Assembly (NCBI RefSeq): GCF_030700245.1
Contig: NZ_JAUYZI010000010.1
Coordinates: 81,106 to 145,105 of the forward strand
DNA length: 64,000 nt
From: Methylobacterium amylolyticum
Lineage (GTDB): Bacteria; Pseudomonadota; Alphaproteobacteria; Rhizobiales; Beijerinckiaceae
Direction of reading: 5' to 3'
Position numbers and translations under genes: made by a program. The notes under the pieces are model-generated. The model was given only the letters and a program-made list of their open reading frames with translations, searched no databases and was not told where the DNA came from. Numbering within the stretch: position 1 is the first letter of the stretch; every line of letters begins with the position of its first letter. Below are positions 8,719-17,518 of the stretch, in pieces.

Positions 8719-9187
8719 GGCCGGTCGGGTCGAAGTCCTCAGGAGTCGCCGCGCGACGGAGCAGCCCCGCACGCGCGGGGCATCGCCAGGGATTTGCGCC
8801 GGGCGGCACCGGCCGGTTCACCCCGCGAAACCGGACGCGCTGCTCTCCCCCCCTTGTGGGGAGGAGGTGGAGGTGGGGGTGGTTCAGGAGGCACCGCTGC
8901 GCCTCGTCCGGCACCACCCCCACCCCTACCCCTCCCCGCAAGGGGGAGGGAACATGCGCCAGATCCGGGTCGCTCCGCGAGACGACCATCACCCAACGCC
9001 GTCGCACAGGCGGTGCCGCGGGGAAAGGGCGCCCGCGCGCGCATCCCCCCGTCGCCGGGCACCCCCGCGGCCCCCGGCCTCGCGCGGAGGCGCCGTTGCC
9101 GCTATATCGGGGGCAGATCCCGAAACCGCCAGCGTTCGCCGCGCGCCGCCAAGGCCGCGCGGCGCCGCGCACCACATCGACCTGCCC
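8719..9187. other. gene-free divergent region pabB/rimO
   Basis: 469 bases between divergent genes with no supported gene. It contains the palindromic element at 8845-8951. The promoters of both operons should lie here, but I see no convincing consensus hexamers. The first 54 bases could be coding if pabB starts at the GTG at 8772. Confidence 0.65.
8845..8951. repeat. palindromic element (CCCCCTTGTGGGGAGG type)
   Basis: The left arm, CTCCCCCCCTTGTGGGGAGG followed by GGTGGGGGTGG, pairs with CCACCCCCACCCC and CCTCCCCGCAAGGGGGAGGG. The core AGGCACCGCTGCGCCT is itself palindromic. It is similar in design to family A but different in sequence. Confidence 0.8.
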
Positions 9188-10537
9188 ATGACCGCCACCG
9201 CCTCGCCCGAGACTCGCTCGCCTGTCGGCGCAGCCCCGAAGATCTCGTTCGTGTCCCTCGGCTGCCCGAAGGCCCTGGTCGATTCCGAGCGCATTCTCAC
9301 CCACCTGCGGGCGGAGGGCTACGAGATGGCCCGCCGCCACGACGGGGCGGACGTGGTGATCGTCAACACCTGCGGGTTCCTCGATTCCGCCAAGGCGGAG
9401 TCGCTCGCCGCGATCGGCGACGCCATGGCCGAGAACGGCCGGGTGATCGTCACCGGCTGCATGGGCGCGCAGCCGGAAGAGATCCGCGACAAATATCCCG
9501 ACCTGCTCGCGGTGACCGGGCCGCAGGCCTACGAATCGGTGGTGGCGGCGGTGCACGAGGCGGTGCCGCCGGTGCACGACCCGTTCCTCGACCTGATCCC
9601 GCCGCAGGGGATCAAGCTGACGCCGCGGCACTACGCGTACCTGAAGATCTCCGAGGGCTGCAACAACCGGTGCAGCTTCTGCATCATCCCGAGCCTTCGC
9701 GGGAACCTCGTCAGCCGCCCGGCCGGCGACGTGCTGCGCGAGGCCGAGAAGCTGGTCAAAGCCGGCGTGAAGGAGCTGCTCGTCGTCTCGCAGGACACCA
9801 GCGCCTACGGGGTGGACCTGCGCTACGCGCAGAGCCCGTGGCGCGACCGGGCGGTGCGGGCGAAGTTCTACGACCTCGCCAAGGAACTGGGCGAACTCGG
9901 CGCCTGGGTGCGGCTGCACTACGTCTACCCGTACCCGCACGTGGACGAGGTGATCCCGCTGATGGCGGAGGGGAAGGTGCTCCCCTACCTCGACATGCCG
10001 CTCCAGCACGCGAGCCCGTCCGTCCTCAAGCGCATGCGCCGGCCGGGCAACCAGGAGCGGCAACTGGAGCGGATCCGCGCGTGGCGGACGGTCTGCCCGG
10101 ATCTCGCCATCCGCTCGACCTTCATCGTCGGCTTCCCCGGGGAGACCGAGGCCGAGTTCGCCGAGCTCCTGGACTGGCTGAAGGAGGCCAAACTCGATCG
10201 CGTCGGCTGCTTCACCTACGAGCCGGTGGCGGGGGCGAGCGCCAACGCGCTGGGCGATCCGATCCCGCAGGAGGTGCAGGCCGAGCGCAAGCGCCGGTTC
10301 ATGGAGACCCAGGCCGCGGTGTCGCTGCGCCTGCAACGGGCCAAGGTCGGCAAGCGGCTGCCGGTGATCGTCGACGCGGTGGCGGGCGGGGTGGCCAAGG
10401 GCCGCTCCAAGGCCGACGCGCCGGAGATCGACGGCACCGTCCACGCGAGCTTCCGCCGCCCGGTGCGGGTCGGCGACATCGTCACCGTGAAGGTCGACCG
10501 GGCCGAGGCCTACGACCTCTACGGCAGCGTGACCTGA
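9188..10537 (+). CDS. rimO: ribosomal protein S12 methylthiotransferase
   Basis: A radical-SAM methylthiotransferase that modifies the conserved Asp of ribosomal protein S12. N-terminal cluster cysteines are C26 ([12 protein letters not shown]), C62 (NTCGF) and C91 (GCMGAQ). The radical-SAM motif C158-x3-C162-x2-C165 is in [19 protein letters not shown]-terminal TRAM domain ends at the stop. The [11 protein letters not shown] signature separates RimO from MiaB. ATG 9188 gives 449 residues; an upstream open frame lacks family sequence. It is convergent with the solute-binding protein gene. Confidence 0.95.
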   Translation: MTATASPETRSPVGAAPKISFVSLGCPKALVDSERILTHLRAEGYEMARRHDGADVVIVNTCGFLDSAKAESLAAIGDAMAENGRVIVTGCMGAQPEEIRDKYPDLLAVTGPQAYESVVAAVHEAVPPVHDPFLDLIPPQGIKLTPRHYAYLKISEGCNNRCSFCIIPSLRGNLVSRPAGDVLREAEKLVKAGVKELLVVSQDTSAYGVDLRYAQSPWRDRAVRAKFYDLAKELGELGAWVRLHYVYPYPHVDEVIPLMAEGKVLPYLDMPLQHASPSVLKRMRRPGNQERQLERIRAWRTVCPDLAIRSTFIVGFPGETEAEFAELLDWLKEAKLDRVGCFTYEPVAGASANALGDPIPQEVQAERKRRFMETQAAVSLRLQRAKVGKRLPVIVDAVAGGVAKGRSKADAPEIDGTVHASFRRPVRVGDIVTVKVDRAEAYDLYGSVT

Positions 10538-10584
10538 GGGGAGGGGGGCCGCTCCGGCAGGGAGCCGCCAAGCAGGCCCCTCAG
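10534..10584. terminator. inverted repeat holding two convergent stop codons
   Basis: CTGAGGGG at 10534-10541 and CCCCTCAG at 10577-10584 are exact reverse complements. The first contains the rimO TGA and the second the stop of the opposing gene. A bidirectional terminator is possible, but the loop is long and there is no T-run. Confidence 0.35.
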
Positions 10585-11444
10585 AACGGGCTGATCGGGA
10601 AGAAGCGCAGGTACAGTTCGGTGTACTTGCCGTCGTCCCATACCCGCTGGAGCGCGTCGTCGAGGGCCCGGGCCAGCGCCGCGTCCTCCTGGCGGGTGAC
10701 GAGGCCGATGCCCTCGCCGAAGTAGCGGTTCTCCAGGTAGTCGCCGCCGACCAGCGCGCAGCACCCCTCCGCCTCCTGGCCGCCCACGTAGAGGGCGAGG
10801 TTCAGCCCGTCGGCGAACAGGTAATCGACCTCCCCGCGCTTGAGCGCGCCCTCGGCCGCGGCGAGGTCGGTGAAGTCCTTGGGCACCGCCTTGGGGAAGA
10901 ACGCCTTCAGGTAGGCGGCGTGGGCGCTGCCGCCGATCACCCCGACGGTGCGGCCGGCGAGCGCCGCCGCGGAGGGGACCGGCAGGCCCCGGTCGGTCCG
11001 GGCGGCGAAGCGGGCCGGCCAGCGGAAATACGGCCGGGTCGCCAGGAATTTCTGCCGCAGGGTCGGGGTCAGCGGGATCGCGGCGGCGACCACGTCGCCC
11101 TGCTTGGAATCCAGCGCGTCGAGCAGGGTGTCGAACCGGCGCGCCTGGACCGTGCAGGGGATCGCCAGCTTCTCGCACACCGCCCGGGCGAGTTCCACCG
11201 AGAACCCGGTCGGCGCCCCGTCGGGCCCCGCGAAGTGCAGCGGCGGGAACTCGTCGTCGGTCAGGAAGCGCACCGCCCGGCCGGTCTGGGGCGCCTCCAC
11301 CCGCTCACCGCGGCTCTTCGGGTTCCAGAAGTTGGGGATCGTCACCTTTTGGGTATCGGCAGGTGTAGCCGCCGACGCCTGTTGCGGATCGGCAATACAG
11401 GTCAGAAGAACGACGATACAGAGTCCGGAAAAGAGCGCCTTCAT
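10581..11444 (-). CDS. periplasmic solute-binding protein (family 3, amino-acid type)
   Basis: A 287-residue protein with a clear signal peptide (MKALFSGLCIVVLLTCIADP, cleavage probably after QQASA). The body looks like family 3 binding proteins: FLTDDEFPPLHFAGPDGAPTGFSVELARAVCEKL, then GDVVAAAIPLTPTLRQKFLATRPY, and a C-terminal LENRYFGEGIGLVTRQEDA. It should bind a small polar ligand in the periplasm. No permease or ATPase is adjacent, so it is an orphan component or a sensor. ATG 11444 is chosen because it starts the signal peptide; an upstream in-frame start would put 23 residues before it. Confidence 0.85.
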   Translation of the reverse strand: MKALFSGLCIVVLLTCIADPQQASAATPADTQKVTIPNFWNPKSRGERVEAPQTGRAVRFLTDDEFPPLHFAGPDGAPTGFSVELARAVCEKLAIPCTVQARRFDTLLDALDSKQGDVVAAAIPLTPTLRQKFLATRPYFRWPARFAARTDRGLPVPSAAALAGRTVGVIGGSAHAAYLKAFFPKAVPKDFTDLAAAEGALKRGEVDYLFADGLNLALYVGGQEAEGCCALVGGDYLENRYFGEGIGLVTRQEDAALARALDDALQRVWDDGKYTELYLRFFPISPF

Positions 11445-11562
11445 TCGGCCGTCGATTGACGGGAGGAGGGGGAAGAAGCTCCTATCGGAGCGGGGGGCGG
11501 GGGATCGGCTCACCCCCCTCCCTTAGCACGGCCCGGGGCCCCCGCGGGAGCGGAACCTTCGC

Positions 11563-13428
11563 GTGTCGTTTCTGCGCCTCACCGTCGCGGGGGCCGCGAC
11601 GCTCCCGCCGGAGATCGGCTTCCTGCTCGCCGAGGGCGTCGATCCCCGCCGGCTCGCCCGGGCGGCCGACCTCGCCCGCGCCGCGGGCACCGACGCCGCC
11701 ACCGCCCTGCTCGCCAACGGCCTGATGGCGGAGGACGATTACTACCGGGCGCTCGCCCGGGCGCTCGGTGCCCCCTACCGCGCGGCCGGGGCGATCCGCT
11801 TCGGCCGGGGCCTGCGCTACCCCGACAGCCTCGCCGCCGGCCTCGCGCCGCTGGCGCTGGGGGAGGGCGCGCCCTGCGTGCTGGCCCCCCGCGGCCCGGC
11901 GATCGCCGAGCTGCTCGCCGGGTGCAGCCGCGCCGGGATGCCGGCGATCACCGCGCCGAGCGCGCTGCGCGAGGCGGTCTACGCGGCGATCCCCGAGGCG
12001 GTGGCCGACCACGCGGCGGAGGATCTGCGGCGGCGCGCGCCGGACCAGGCGGTGGGGCGGGGACCGGCCTCGCGCCGGCTGGCCTTCCTCGGGCTGGTAA
12101 TGCTGGCCGGGCTCTGCGGCTTCGCGGCCCTGCCCGGGCCGCTGGCCCTGGCCCTCGCTCTGGCGGGGCAGATCCTGTTCCTGGCGATGACGGTGTTCCG
12201 CGTGGCGGCGCTGGCGATCCCCGCGCCGGTCGAGGCGGGAGGGGAGACGGCGCCGCTGCCGGACACGGAGCTGCCGGTCTACACCGTGCTGGTGGCGCTC
12301 CACCGCGAGGCGGCGGTGGTGCCGCGCCTGATGCGGGCGCTCGCCGCCCTCGACTACCCGGCGGCCAAGCTCGACATCAAGATCCTGATCGAGGCCGACG
12401 ACCCCGAGACCGCCGCCGCGCTCGCCCGCGTATCGACGCCCCTGCGGTTCGAGACCGTGACCGTGCCCCCGGGCCGGCCGCGGACCAAGCCGCGGGCGCT
12501 CAACGCCGCCCTGCCGCTCGCCCGCGGCGCGCTGCTCGTGGTCTACGACGCGGAGGACGTCCCCGATCCGGGCCAGCTCCGCACGGCGGCGGCCGTGTTC
12601 GCCCGGGAGCCCGCGACCACCGCCTGCCTCCAGGGCCGGCTGCTGATCGACAACGCGGAGGATTCCGGGCTCGCCCGGCTGTTCGCCCTCGAATACGCGG
12701 GCCTGTTCGACGTGCTGAACCCGGCGCTCGCCCGGCTCGACCTGCCGGTGCCGCTGGGGGGCACCTCCATGCACCTGCGCACCGCCGTGCTGCGGGACCT
12801 GCACGGCTGGGACGCCTGGAACGTCACCGAGGACGCCGACCTCGGGATCCGGCTGGCGCTCGCGGGCTACGGGGTCGGCGACCTGCCGAGCGCGACCCTG
12901 GAGGAGGCGCCGGCCCGGCTCCGGCCGTGGCTGCACCAGCGCACCCGCTGGATGAAGGGCTTCCTCCAGACCAGCCTCACCCACGGGCGGCGGCCGCTCG
13001 CCACCCTGCGCCGGCTCGGCCCCCTGGAGGGGCTGTGCGCGGTGGCCCTGGTGCCGGGCGCGGTCGCCTCGGCGCTGGCCTATCCCGTCTGCTGCGCGCT
13101 CGCCGCCTACCGGTTCCTGCTCTGCGACGTGCCCGCCGCGCCGGGCCTGCTCGCGAACCTGCCCATGGCGCTGGCGATCACCCTGTTCGCCACCGGCCTC
13201 GTCGCCCTCGTCGGGCCGGCGGCGCTCGGCTGCCGGCGGCGGGGCTGGCGCGACCTCGTCCCCGCCCTGCCCTGGCTGCCGGTCTACTTCGCCCTGGTCA
13301 GCCTCGCGGCGTGGCTGGCGCTGATCGAGCTGATCCGCGCCCCCGACCGCTGGAACAAGACCGAGCACGGGCTGGCCCGCACCTCGCGCAGCGGCCGGCT
13401 CGCAACGCGGGGGCCGCTGGGCCGTTGA
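11563..13428 (+). CDS. membrane glycosyltransferase family 2 with GspE/MshE-like N-terminal domain
   Basis: A 621-residue inner-membrane processive-type glycosyltransferase. Residues about 20-75 resemble the N-terminal domain of GspE/MshE ATPases (LARAADLARAAGTDAATALL, then NGLMAEDDYYRALARALGAPY). A pair of membrane segments follows (about 168-215). The catalytic GT2 core has VYDAEDVPD (DxD), NVTEDADLG (TED) and HQRTRWMKGF (QxxRW), and three or four C-terminal membrane segments follow. This suggests synthesis or export of an exopolysaccharide, with a sugar nucleotide used on the cytosolic side. GTG 11563 starts the conserved N-terminus. No other polysaccharide gene is adjacent, so the product is unknown. 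Confidence 0.85.
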   Translation: MSFLRLTVAGAATLPPEIGFLLAEGVDPRRLARAADLARAAGTDAATALLANGLMAEDDYYRALARALGAPYRAAGAIRFGRGLRYPDSLAAGLAPLALGEGAPCVLAPRGPAIAELLAGCSRAGMPAITAPSALREAVYAAIPEAVADHAAEDLRRRAPDQAVGRGPASRRLAFLGLVMLAGLCGFAALPGPLALALALAGQILFLAMTVFRVAALAIPAPVEAGGETAPLPDTELPVYTVLVALHREAAVVPRLMRALAALDYPAAKLDIKILIEADDPETAAALARVSTPLRFETVTVPPGRPRTKPRALNAALPLARGALLVVYDAEDVPDPGQLRTAAAVFAREPATTACLQGRLLIDNAEDSGLARLFALEYAGLFDVLNPALARLDLPVPLGGTSMHLRTAVLRDLHGWDAWNVTEDADLGIRLALAGYGVGDLPSATLEEAPARLRPWLHQRTRWMKGFLQTSLTHGRRPLATLRRLGPLEGLCAVALVPGAVASALAYPVCCALAAYRFLLCDVPAAPGLLANLPMALAITLFATGLVALVGPAALGCRRRGWRDLVPALPWLPVYFALVSLAAWLALIELIRAPDRWNKTEHGLARTSRSGRLATRGPLGR

Positions 13429-13433
13429 GGGCG

Positions 13434-13721
13434 ATGAGCCGCACCGCCACGATCGCGATCCTCGTCGGCACCTCCGCCGGCGCCCGCCTCCTCGCCGCCG
13501 CCACCGAGCGCGAGGCCGCCCTGTCGGCCGAGGCGTTCCTGCTGCGGCTCCCCGCCCGGACGCTGCCCGCCCCGGTCTGGGTCCAGTGCGCCGACCCGGC
13601 GGTCACCGCGCGGCTGACCGCCTATCTCGGCGCGTTCCAGGCCGAGCGCGTCGGCGAGCGCGATGCGCGGTCAGATCCGGGGTTCCCAAAGGGCTTGCCC
13701 TTTGGTGGGTCGTCAGGGTGA
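13434..13721 (+). CDS. small hypothetical protein ending in a family B repeat
   Basis: A 95-residue frame starting at ATG 13434, five bases after the glycosyltransferase stop, so probably co-transcribed. The body (MSRTATIAILVGTSAGARLL ... VWVQCADPAVTARLTAYLGA) is Ala- and Leu-rich with one modest hydrophobic stretch at the start. The last 16 or so residues (SDPGFPKGLPFGGSSG) come from the repeat at 13675-13787, so the original C-terminus was probably replaced. I recognise no domain. Confidence 0.55.
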   Translation: MSRTATIAILVGTSAGARLLAAATEREAALSAEAFLLRLPARTLPAPVWVQCADPAVTARLTAYLGAFQAERVGERDARSDPGFPKGLPFGGSSG

Positions 13722-13787
13722 AACCCTGACCGTTCGCGGGGCTCCGCCCCGCCCCCGCGAAAGGGCTCGCCCTTTCGAAACCCCGAT
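13675..13787. repeat. palindromic intergenic repeat, family B copy 2
   Basis: Nested hairpins: CCCAAAGGGCTTGCCCTTTGG, GTCAGGGTGAAACCCTGAC, GCGGGGCTCCGCCCCGC and CGAAAGGGCTCGCCCTTTCG. The outer ends are GATCCGGGGTT and AACCCCGAT. It overlaps the 3' end of the preceding small gene. Confidence 0.9.
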
Positions 13788-13802
13788 CGCGACGAGAATT
13801 CC

Positions 13803-14621
13803 ATGGAGACTCCCGTGCAGCGGCTGCTGCGGCTGATGGCGGAGCTGCGCGATCCCCGCCGCGGCTGCCCCTGGGACGTGGCGCAGAGCTTCGAGACGAT
13901 CGTCCCCTACACGATCGAGGAGGCCTACGAGGTCGCCGACGCGGTGGCCCGGGGCGACCGGGACGACCTGCGCGACGAACTCGGCGACCTGCTGCTCCAG
14001 GTGGTGTTCCACGCCCGGATGGCGGAGGAGGAGGGCGCCTTCGCCTTCGACGACGTGGCCCGCGCCATCGGCGACAAGCTGGTGCGCCGCCACCCGCACG
14101 TGTTCGACGCCGACGGCGCGCTCCTGCCCGAGGGGACGCCCCGGCGCGACCCGGCGGCGGTGGAGGCGGCCTGGGCGGCGATCAAGGCGCGGGAGCGGGC
14201 CGGGCGGCCGGAGCCCGCCCCCGACCCGCTCGGCGGCGTCGCCCGCGCCCTCCCGGCTCTCGCCCGGGCGGAGAAGATCTCGCGCCGGGCGGCGTCCTAC
14301 GGGTTCGACTGGGACGACGCCGCGCAGGTGATCGACAAGGTCCGCGAGGAGACCGACGAGGTCGCGGGCGCGCTGGCGCAGGGGGACGGGCCGGCGCTCG
14401 CCGAGGAGATCGGCGACCTGCTGTTCGCGGTGGCCAACCTCGCCCGCCACGCCGGCATCGACCCGGAGACGGCGCTGCGCGACGGCACCGCCAAGTTCGA
14501 GCGCCGCTTCCGGGCGATGGCCGCGGCGCTGCGGGCCGACGGCGGCGAACTCGGCCGCTCCGACCTCGCGGCGATGGAGGCGGCCTGGGGGGCGGTGAAG
14601 CGGGGCGAGCGGGCCGGCTGA
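13803..14621 (+). CDS. mazG: nucleoside triphosphate pyrophosphohydrolase
   Basis: An all-alpha NTP pyrophosphohydrolase of 272 residues that hydrolyses (d)NTPs to NMP and pyrophosphate, used as housecleaning or ppGpp control. It has two MazG domains. The first contains GCPWDVAQSFETIVPYTIEE and the metal-binding DELGDLLLQVVFHA, and the second EETDEVAGALA with EEIGDLLFAVANLARH. The start at ATG 13803 matches the conserved N-terminus. It follows a family B repeat and precedes lysS on the same strand. Confidence 0.93.
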   Translation: METPVQRLLRLMAELRDPRRGCPWDVAQSFETIVPYTIEEAYEVADAVARGDRDDLRDELGDLLLQVVFHARMAEEEGAFAFDDVARAIGDKLVRRHPHVFDADGALLPEGTPRRDPAAVEAAWAAIKARERAGRPEPAPDPLGGVARALPALARAEKISRRAASYGFDWDDAAQVIDKVREETDEVAGALAQGDGPALAEEIGDLLFAVANLARHAGIDPETALRDGTAKFERRFRAMAAALRADGGELGRSDLAAMEAAWGAVKRGERAG

Positions 14622-14762
14622 GCGTCAAGCCAATGCGCCGATCGCGGGGCCGTCCGGTCTGCCCCGGCCTCACGGATCGCGGCGCGATCCGGCACCTGCC
14701 CTGCGCCGCCGGGCGTTCCGCTCGCCCGCGAACCCTTCTAAGGTGGAGCGGTCAGGAATCCC

Positions 14763-16493
14763 GTGTCCCGAAAGCGCATGTCCGCCTCACCGCCCGCCCC
14801 ACAGCCCGCCCTCGCCCTCGACCCCGGCCTGATCGAGGCCGCCGCCACCGCCGCCGCGTGGCCCTTCGAGGAGGCGCGCAAGCTCGTGGCGCGGCTGGAG
14901 AAATCCGGCAAGACCGAGGTGCTGTTCGAGACCGGCTACGGCCCGTCGGGGCTGCCGCACATCGGCACCTTCGGCGAGGTGGCGCGCACCTCCATGGTCC
15001 GCCACGCCTTCCGCGTGCTCACCCGGGACGCGGTGCCGACGCGGCTGATCGCCTTCTCCGACGACATGGACGGGCTGCGCAAGGTGCCCGACAACGTGCC
15101 CAACCGCGAGATGCTGGCCGGCCACCTCAACCAGCCGCTCACCCGGGTGCCCGACCCGTTCGGCACCCACGACAGTTTCGGGGCGCACAACAACGCGGAG
15201 CTGCGCCGCTTCCTCGACGCGTTCGGCTTCGCCTACGAGTTCCGCTCGGCGACGGAATGCTACCGCTCCGGGATCTTCGACGCGACGCTGATGCGCGTGG
15301 CCGAGCGCTACGACGCGGTGATGGCGATCATGCTGCCGTCCCTGCGGGCGGAGCGCTCGGCGAGCTACTCGCCGTTCCTGCCGCTCCATCCGGTGACCGG
15401 GGCGGTGATGCAGGTGCCGATCGACGAGGTCCGCGTCGAGGCCGGCACCCTCGTGTGGCGCGACCCCGCCACGGGGGAGCGCTACGAGACCCCGATCACC
15501 GGCGGGCACGCCAAGCTGCAGTGGAAGCCCGACTGGGCGATGCGCTGGGTGGCGCTCGGCGTCGATTACGAGATGGCCGGCAAGGACCTGATCGACTCGG
15601 TCAAGCTCTCGGCCCGGATCGCCCGGGCGCTCGGCGGGGAGCCCCCCGAGGGCTTCAACTACGAGCTCTTCCTCGACGAGAAGGGCCAGAAGATCTCGAA
15701 GTCGAAGGGCAACGGGCTGACCATCGACGACTGGCTGCGCTACGGCACGCCGGATTCGCTGGCGCTGTTCATGTACGCCAAGCCGCGGGAGGCCAAGCGG
15801 CTGTTCTTCGACGTGATCCCGCGGCACGTGGACGAGTATCTCGGCCACCTCGACCGCTACGGGACCCAGGACGCCAAGAACCGGCTCGGCAACCCGGTCT
15901 GGCACCTGCATGCCGGGACCCCGCCGGAGCCGGAGCGGGTCGAGGGCGCGAGCCTGACCTTCGCGATGCTGCTCAACCTCGCCGCGGTGGCCAACACCGA
16001 CGATCCCGGCGTGCTGTGGGGCTTCATCCGCCGCTACGCGCCCGGCGTCGGGCCGGAGACGCATCCGGGGCTCGACCGGCTGGTCGGCCACGCGCTGGCC
16101 TACTTCTCCGACTTCGTGCGGCCGGCCAAGCAATATCGGGCGCCGACCCCGGAGGAGCGGGCGGCGCTGGAGGATCTGTCGGCGACGCTCGCCGAGCACG
16201 CGGGCTCCACCGACGCGGAGGCGCTCCAGGCTGCGGTCTACGAGGTCGGGCGGCGGCACTTTCCCGACCTGTCCGGCAAGGCCAAGAGCCCGGACGGGCG
16301 GCCCGGCGTGTCGCAGGCGTGGTTCACGAGCCTCTACAACGTGCTGTTCGGCGAGGCGCGCGGCCCCCGCTTCGGCTCGTTCGTCGCCCTCTACGGGGTG
16401 GACGAGACCCGGGCGCTGATCGCGCAGGCGCTCTCGGGCGCGCTGGTGGCCGAGCACGCCGCCTTCGCGGCGGCGCGGACCGAGGCGGCGTAG
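14763..16493 (+). CDS. lysS: lysyl-tRNA synthetase, class I
   Basis: Charges tRNA-Lys in the cytosol. The class I signatures are visible: a HIGH-type motif at about residue 66 ([10 protein letters not shown]) and a KMSKS-type motif at about residue 310 ([10 protein letters not shown]). Class I LysRS is the form known from archaea, spirochaetes and alphaproteobacteria and is unrelated to the class II enzyme of most bacteria. GTG 14763 has AGGA five bases upstream and gives 576 residues; ATG 14778 is the alternative, five residues shorter. A family B repeat follows the stop. Confidence 0.94.
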   Translation: MSRKRMSASPPAPQPALALDPGLIEAAATAAAWPFEEARKLVARLEKSGKTEVLFETGYGPSGLPHIGTFGEVARTSMVRHAFRVLTRDAVPTRLIAFSDDMDGLRKVPDNVPNREMLAGHLNQPLTRVPDPFGTHDSFGAHNNAELRRFLDAFGFAYEFRSATECYRSGIFDATLMRVAERYDAVMAIMLPSLRAERSASYSPFLPLHPVTGAVMQVPIDEVRVEAGTLVWRDPATGERYETPITGGHAKLQWKPDWAMRWVALGVDYEMAGKDLIDSVKLSARIARALGGEPPEGFNYELFLDEKGQKISKSKGNGLTIDDWLRYGTPDSLALFMYAKPREAKRLFFDVIPRHVDEYLGHLDRYGTQDAKNRLGNPVWHLHAGTPPEPERVEGASLTFAMLLNLAAVANTDDPGVLWGFIRRYAPGVGPETHPGLDRLVGHALAYFSDFVRPAKQYRAPTPEERAALEDLSATLAEHAGSTDAEALQAAVYEVGRRHFPDLSGKAKSPDGRPGVSQAWFTSLYNVLFGEARGPRFGSFVALYGVDETRALIAQALSGALVAEHAAFAAARTEAA

Positions 16494-16603
16494 GGGGTTT
16501 CGAAAGGACGTGTCCTTTCGCGGGTGCAGGGCAGAGCCCTGCATGCCACGGCTCCGCCCTGAAGACCCGCCGAAGGGCACGGCCCTTCGGGATCCCCGTC
16601 TCG
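16494..16603. repeat. palindromic intergenic repeat, family B copy 3
   Basis: Begins GGGTTTCGAAAGGACGTGTC right after the lysS stop and ends CCGAAGGGCACGGCCCTTCGG, GATCCCCGTC. It has the same orientation and near-identical right half as the copy at 3637-3748. It lies between convergent lysS and the transglutaminase gene. Confidence 0.9.
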
Positions 16604-16606
16604 ACC

Positions 16607-17518
16607 TCAGCCCACCAGCGCGAGGCCCTGGGCCGCGTCCCCCGCCTCGGTCTCGGGGATGACGTCGACCTCGACCTTGAGGCGCTGGCGGCCCGAGGCG
16701 CTGACGATGCCGTCGAGCGGGGCCACGTCGCCGTAGTCGCGGCCCCGGGCGACGACGATGTGGTCGTCGCGCACCGCGCAACCGTTGGTGGGGTCGAGGC
16801 CGAGCCAGCCGTCGCCGCACCACACCGCCACCCAGGCGTGGCTCGCATCCGCCCCGCGCAGGCGGGGCCGGCCCGGGGGCGGGACGGTGCGCAGGTAGCC
16901 GCTGACATAGGCGGCCGGCAGCCCCAGGCCGCGCAGGGCGGCGATCATCAGGTGGGCGAAGTCCTGGCAGACCCCGGCCCGCCCGGCGAAGGCCTCGGCC
17001 AGCGGCGTGTGCACGGTGGTGGCCTTCGCGTCGAACCGGAAATCGGCCCGGATGCGGCTCATCAGGTCGTAGGCCGCCCCGTAGGCGCTGCGGCCGGGCC
17101 CGAAGCTCGGCCGGGCGTAGTCGGTCACCTCGGGCAGGAGCGGCACCCGCCCGCTCGGGAACAGGAAGTGGACCGGCGCCGCCCCCGCGAGGTCGTGGGA
17201 GGCCAAAGCGGCGTCGCGCACCGCCTCCCAGGGCGTGCCGGCTTCCGGCGGCGGCGGGGCCGGCCGCTCGACGCGGACCGTGGACAGGGCCTCGACGCTG
17301 AAGGCGGTGTGGGGGGCGTCGAGGGTGATCGCCAGCGCCTCGATCCCGAAATAGTCGCGCCGGATCACCGCGGTGGCCGGGCTCGGGTCGATCGTCACCG
17401 CGCTCGCCAGCACGCTCTGCCCGTCGCCGTCCATCGGCTTGAGCCGCAGGGAGCAGCGGGCGAAGCGCACCGCCCGGCCGTAGCGGTAGGTGGTGCGGTG
17501 GCGCAGGGTGTAGATCAC
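16607..17518 (-). CDS. transglutaminase-fold protein (bacterial N-domain type)
   Basis: 303 residues. The N-terminal domain (MIYTLRHRTTYRYGRAVRFA) is typical of bacterial transglutaminase-like proteins. The catalytic triad is visible as C184 (AGVCQDFAHL), H227 (ASHAWVAVW) and D242 (GLDPTNG). It is probably a cytosolic protease or peptide ligase rather than a cross-linking transglutaminase. The GTG at 17518 overlaps the stop of the ATP-grasp gene as GTGA, so it is coupled to it. It is the third gene of the cluster led by the DUF2126 gene. The substrate is unknown. Confidence 0.9.
   Translation of the reverse strand: MIYTLRHRTTYRYGRAVRFARCSLRLKPMDGDGQSVLASAVTIDPSPATAVIRRDYFGIEALAITLDAPHTAFSVEALSTVRVERPAPPPPEAGTPWEAVRDAALASHDLAGAAPVHFLFPSGRVPLLPEVTDYARPSFGPGRSAYGAAYDLMSRIRADFRFDAKATTVHTPLAEAFAGRAGVCQDFAHLMIAALRGLGLPAAYVSGYLRTVPPPGRPRLRGADASHAWVAVWCGDGWLGLDPTNGCAVRDDHIVVARGRDYGDVAPLDGIVSASGRQRLKVEVDVIPETEAGDAAQGLALVG

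Noticed and set aside
7648..10725. Plus-strand frame of about 1025 codons across pabB and rimO
   Set aside because: It passes through divergent genes and a palindromic repeat. RimO is in another frame with all its cysteine motifs.
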